Made by a program: the position numbers and the translations under genes
In this document: piece by piece, positions 5,988-8,542 of the stretch
Position numbering within the stretch: position 1 is the stretch's first letter
Layout of the letters: each line of letters opens with the position of its first letter
Notes under the pieces: generated by a model
What the model saw: the letters and a program-made list of their open reading frames with translations, nothing else
Told to the model about the DNA's origin: nothing
Database searches by the model: none
Assembly: GCA_031266635.1 (NCBI GenBank)
Contig: JAISAN010000172.1
Span: 1 to 8,542, forward strand
Reading direction: 5' to 3'
Source of the DNA: Treponema sp.
GTDB lineage: Bacteria; Spirochaetota; Spirochaetia; Treponematales; Breznakiellaceae
DNA: 8,542 bases

Positions 5988-6016
5988 TTGTCAGAAGAAA
6001 CCGAAGCGGGTATCAT
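5988..6016 (+). promoter_or_regulatory. Sigma-70-type promoter of the DUF3842-larC operon
   Basis: TTGTCA (5988-5993), a 17-nt spacer and TATCAT (6011-6016), each matching the consensus at five of six positions. The next ATG starts 8 nt after the -10, at 6025, so the transcript would start at or within a few bases of the start codon. The geometry is identical to the promoter at 821-849. Confidence 0.6.
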
Positions 6017-6024
6017 TTTCCGGT

Positions 6025-6459
6025 ATGAAGCGTAATACTATTGTGATTATCGATGGTATGGGCGGCGGGCTTGGAGTGCAGCTTATCGGAAAGATCCGGG
6101 AGCTTATTGCCGGGGATTCGGAAATTCTCGCCCTGGGAACCAACGCGGTAGCCGCGGAACGGATGGTAAAGGCCGGAGCCCACCGGGGGGCCGCGGGAGA
6201 AAACGCCGTCCGGGTCTCGGCGGCCCGGGGGGATTATATTCTGGGGCCCATCGGCATTGTGATCCCTAACAGCCTGATGGGGGAGATCAGTCCCGCTATG
6301 GCGGAAGCCATTCTGTCCGCTCCGGGGGAACGGATCCTTATCCCCCTCCAGCATGAACATTTTTTTCTTGCCGGCCTGGAACCGCAGCCCCTGGCAAAGC
6401 TGGTGGACCGGGCGGTGGAAATTCTCAAGGAACGCCTTGAAAAGGAAAACACGCCGTGA
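6025..6459 (+). CDS. DUF3842 family protein, probable nucleotide-binding fold
   Basis: I recognise this 144-residue protein as DUF3842-like, a small family of unknown function. It opens with a hydrophobic strand and a Gly-rich turn (IVIIDGMGGGLG, residues 6-17), followed by a helix. Further predicted strands are at 33-38 (EILALG) and 76-80 (IGIVI), and a conserved-looking stretch PNSLMGEISPAMAEA lies at 81-95. This arrangement resembles a Rossmann-like nucleotide- or cofactor-binding domain; that is inference from pattern. The frame is open back to a GTG at 5944, but the family motif starts directly after ATG 6025 and the promoter ends just before it, so 6025 is chosen. There is no clear Shine-Dalgarno. 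Its stop overlaps the larC start as GTGA, so the two are translationally coupled, which suggests a shared task with LarC. Confidence 0.8.
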   Translation: MKRNTIVIIDGMGGGLGVQLIGKIRELIAGDSEILALGTNAVAAERMVKAGAHRGAAGENAVRVSAARGDYILGPIGIVIPNSLMGEISPAMAEAILSAPGERILIPLQHEHFFLAGLEPQPLAKLVDRAVEILKERLEKENTP

Positions 6460-7778
6460 GGTTTCTGCATTTTGATTGTAACGCCGGTATTTCCGGCGAT
6501 ATGGTCCTGGGGGCCCTGGTTGATCTGGGAGTTGATCCTGATACGCTGCGGGGGGAGCTGGAAAAACTTGGCGCGCCGGGCTGGAAGCTCCGTTTTGACC
6601 GGACCGAACGGGGGGGAATCACCGGCGTCCAGGGCGTGGTGGAACTGGAGGAAGCGGCCGGCGGCGCTCATCATCACCATGAACCGGGGCACGGCGAGCA
6701 TACTCATCATGAGCATGGTGAGCACAGTGAGCACAGCGAGCATGTTCAGGATGGCGAAAGGCATCATCACCATGAACCGGGGGAACATCAGCATAACACC
6801 TGGCGGGAGATTCGCGGCCTTATAGAAAATTCCGGCATCAGTGATGGGGCGAAAAAACGGGCGCTGGATATTTTTACCCGGATAGCGGCGGCGGAGGCCC
6901 AGGTTCACGGGGTAAAAACCGAAGATGTCCGCTTCCACGAGGTGGGGGCGCTGGATTCGATTATTGACGTGGTGGGTTCCGCGGTATGTCTGGACCTTTT
7001 GCGGCCGGAACGGATTACCTGCGGGGAAGTGGAATTGGGGGGCGGTATGGTACACTGCGCCCACGGACTGCTGCCGGTTCCCGCCCCGGCGACCCTGCTC
7101 CTGGTTCAGGGAATGCCGGTTAGCACCGGCGGTTTTAATAAGGAAATGACCACCCCTACCGGAGCGGCGATTCTTGCCGCGTCGGTGGACGAATTTATCC
7201 CCTCCGGGGTTTCCAGCGGGGTGTTCCGGGAGTTAAAAACCGGTTACGGCATCGGGACCCGGCGGATGGAGCGGCCCAACCTGCTCCGGGTAAGCCTGCG
7301 GGAAAGCGGCGGCGCCTCCGGCCCTGAAAGTTCCCCCGCCGCTCCCTGGAAAGCCGAATCCCTTGTCCTTCTGGAGACAAATATCGACGACATGAGCGGC
7401 GAGGCCCTGGGCTTCCTTATGGAGCGGCTTTTTGACGCGGGGGCCCTGGATGTAACCATGAGCCCCTGTGTGATGAAAAAATCCCGGCCCGGCACTGTGG
7501 TATCGGTATTGGGGAGCCCGGACCGGCTTGACGCCCTGCGGGAATGTCTTTTCCGCCATTCGGCCGCCGCGGGATTCCGGGAAATCCCGGTAAACCGCCT
7601 TTCCCTGGCCCGGAAGGAAGACCGGGTCAGCGGGGATTTTGGCGAAGCGCGGCGAAAAACCGTCTGGTACGGCGATACGCCCCTGCGGTCCAAGGTCGAA
7701 TTTGAGGACCGCGCCCGGCTTGCCCGGGAACGGGGAATATCCCTTGAAGAAGCGGAAAAGATTATAAGCGGGACTTAA
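6456..7778 (+). CDS. larC: LarC, nickel insertion protein for the nickel-pincer cofactor
   Basis: LarC inserts Ni into pyridinium-3,5-bisthiocarboxylic acid mononucleotide in a CTP-dependent reaction, giving the cofactor of lactate racemase (LarA) and relatives. The 440-residue protein shows the family hallmarks: HFDCNAGISGDM at the N-terminus, FHEVGALDSIIDVVG (160-174), and LETNIDDMSGE (306-316) opening the C-terminal domain. A His-rich insert (residues 72-113, 18 His) probably binds or stores nickel. Both domains are in one uninterrupted frame, unlike Lactobacillus plantarum, where larC1 and larC2 are joined by a programmed frameshift. The GTG start overlaps the upstream stop (GTGA), with AAAGGA 9 nt upstream (6441-6446). 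No larA, larB or larE lies in the window. Confidence 0.9.
   Translation: MRFLHFDCNAGISGDMVLGALVDLGVDPDTLRGELEKLGAPGWKLRFDRTERGGITGVQGVVELEEAAGGAHHHHEPGHGEHTHHEHGEHSEHSEHVQDGERHHHHEPGEHQHNTWREIRGLIENSGISDGAKKRALDIFTRIAAAEAQVHGVKTEDVRFHEVGALDSIIDVVGSAVCLDLLRPERITCGEVELGGGMVHCAHGLLPVPAPATLLLVQGMPVSTGGFNKEMTTPTGAAILAASVDEFIPSGVSSGVFRELKTGYGIGTRRMERPNLLRVSLRESGGASGPESSPAAPWKAESLVLLETNIDDMSGEALGFLMERLFDAGALDVTMSPCVMKKSRPGTVVSVLGSPDRLDALRECLFRHSAAAGFREIPVNRLSLARKEDRVSGDFGEARRKTVWYGDTPLRSKVEFEDRARLARERGISLEEAEKIISGT
6669..6689 (+). repeat. 21-bp direct repeat in larC, copy 1
   Basis: It begins CATCATCACCATGAACC and is identical to 6762-6782, 93 bp (31 codons) downstream and in the same frame. It encodes the HHHHEPG block of the His-rich insert. 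Confidence 0.8.
6762..6782 (+). repeat. 21-bp direct repeat in larC, copy 2
   Basis: A perfect copy of 6669-6689. Between the two lie shorter 9-bp units of the type GAGCACAGT (6719-6742), also coding for His-Ser-Glu repeats. This points to growth of the insert by duplication or replication slippage. Confidence 0.8.
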
Positions 7779-8542
7779 AAAGTGATTTCGTCGGGGTTCT
7801 GGGAGTATCCGGCAAGCCCCTTGAGATCCGCCATGATCCTTATATCTTCCGGCGCAAGATCAAAATCAAAGACCCCGGCGTTTTCCCTGATCCGCTCCGG
7901 GGTAACCGACTTTGGCAGGGGAAGATAGGCCCGCTGGAGGCACCAGCGGATGCAGATTTGGGCGACGCTTCGCCCGTATTTTTTTGCCAGTTCCCGCATT
8001 TCGGGCACTTCGAATATTTTCCCCGACCCCAGGGGGCTGTAGGCCTCAAGGAGAATATTTTTCCCCCGGCAGTAGTCCACCACTTCATCCTGCGTATCGC
8101 CGGGGCAGAGCCGAATCTGGTTTACCTGGGGAATTACCGAGGCCGTTTTAAGAAGGGCTTCTATATGCCGGGGGTGAAAGTTGCTGATCCCGATGGCACG
8201 GATCCTGCCGGCCCGGTAAAATTCCTCAAAAGCCTTCCATGCGCCCGCGTTCGATTCTTCCCAGGCGCCGCGGTATTTAATGGGATTGGGCCAATGGATC
8301 AGGTAGAGATCGAGATAATCCAGGCCAAGTTTTTTCATGGTCGCCTCAAAAGCGGCTTTGGTATTTTCATAACCATGATGGGGATTGGCCAGCTTGCTGG
8401 TGATAAAAATCTCCTGCCGGGGTATCCCGCTTTCCCGTACTGCCCGGCCCACGCTTTCTTCGTTCCCATACGCCGCGGCGGTATCAACATGGCGGTATCC
8501 CGCCCTGAGCGCTTCCTTTACCGAGGAAAACGCCGCCTCTCC
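7775..8542 (-). CDS. Aldo/keto reductase, 5' end beyond the window
   Basis: This is an NADPH-dependent oxidoreductase of the AKR superfamily, in the style of 2,5-diketo-D-gluconate reductases. The reading frame stays open to the right edge, giving 255 visible residues. Counted from the edge, the catalytic tetrad is complete: D20 (HVDTA), Y25 (YGNE), K50 (TSKL) and H83 (LIHWPN). Other family landmarks are GISNF, QI-x-LCPGD and the cofactor-binding PLPKSVTPERIREN near the C-terminus. A GTG at 8452 is not the start, because the essential Asp and Tyr lie upstream of it. Only the N-terminal first strand, some 20-30 residues, is missing. The stop codon overlaps that of the convergent larC. The physiological substrate cannot be assigned. 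Confidence 0.92.
   Translation of the reverse strand, partial: GEAAFSSVKEALRAGYRHVDTAAAYGNEESVGRAVRESGIPRQEIFITSKLANPHHGYENTKAAFEATMKKLGLDYLDLYLIHWPNPIKYRGAWEESNAGAWKAFEEFYRAGRIRAIGISNFHPRHIEALLKTASVIPQVNQIRLCPGDTQDEVVDYCRGKNILLEAYSPLGSGKIFEVPEMRELAKKYGRSVAQICIRWCLQRAYLPLPKSVTPERIRENAGVFDFDLAPEDIRIMADLKGLAGYSQNPDEITF

Noticed and set aside
5944..6024. N-terminal extension of the DUF3842 protein from GTG 5944
   Set aside because: It would translate the promoter and a dispersed repeat, and the family fold begins right after ATG 6025.
6234..7064. A 276-codon open frame on the minus strand with Met-rich stretches
   Set aside because: It is antisense to larC and the end of the DUF3842 gene. The Met runs are simply the reverse complement of His codons (CAT) in the His-rich insert.

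Overview
The window looks like chromosomal DNA of a free-living or gut-associated spirochaete, most likely a Treponema of the termite-gut type. The grounds are the hemerythrin sequence style, a DUF3842 protein next to LarC, a polyamine-type ABC operon whose solute-binding protein is a lipoprotein, GC-rich coding regions, and AT-richer intergenic gaps packed with short palindromic repeats. This taxonomic call is inference from gene style; no marker gene (rRNA, tRNA) is present.

Layout from left to right. (1) A complete single-domain hemerythrin on the minus strand (17-481). (2) A 376-bp gap with three palindromic units (526-662), then three 10-bp-phased CCGCAA repeats (771-800) and a strong sigma-70-type promoter (821-849) only 8 nt from the next start codon. 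(3) A plus-strand metal-dependent amidohydrolase (858-1643). (4) A minus-strand potABCD-like operon running right to left: ATPase (4620-5771), two permeases (3772-4623 and 2930-3775) joined by 4-base ATGA overlaps, a 195-bp gap with three hairpins, then the binding lipoprotein (1676-2734). (5) A divergent intergenic region (5772-6024) with a palindromic repeat and a second strong plus-strand promoter, again 8 nt from the start codon. (6) A two-gene plus-strand operon, DUF3842 protein (6025-6459) and LarC (6456-7778), overlapping by GTGA. (7) A minus-strand aldo/keto reductase (7775-8542) whose 5' end lies beyond the right edge and whose stop codon overlaps that of larC.

How the genes work together: the pot genes encode one ABC importer for a polyamine or another small molecule; several residues that hold polyamines in E. 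coli PotD seem to be replaced. LarC inserts nickel into the pincer cofactor of lactate racemase-type enzymes, and the translationally coupled DUF3842 protein may assist that pathway. The flanking hemerythrin, amidohydrolase and aldo/keto reductase are stand-alone metabolic or sensory genes.

The most notable signals are two plus-strand genes with the same architecture (TTGtNN - 17 nt - TATNAT - 8 nt - ATG, without a Shine-Dalgarno), which predicts leaderless or near-leaderless mRNAs; the helically phased CCGCAA triplet upstream of one of them; covarying palindromic repeats in several intergenic gaps; and a duplicated His-rich insert in LarC.
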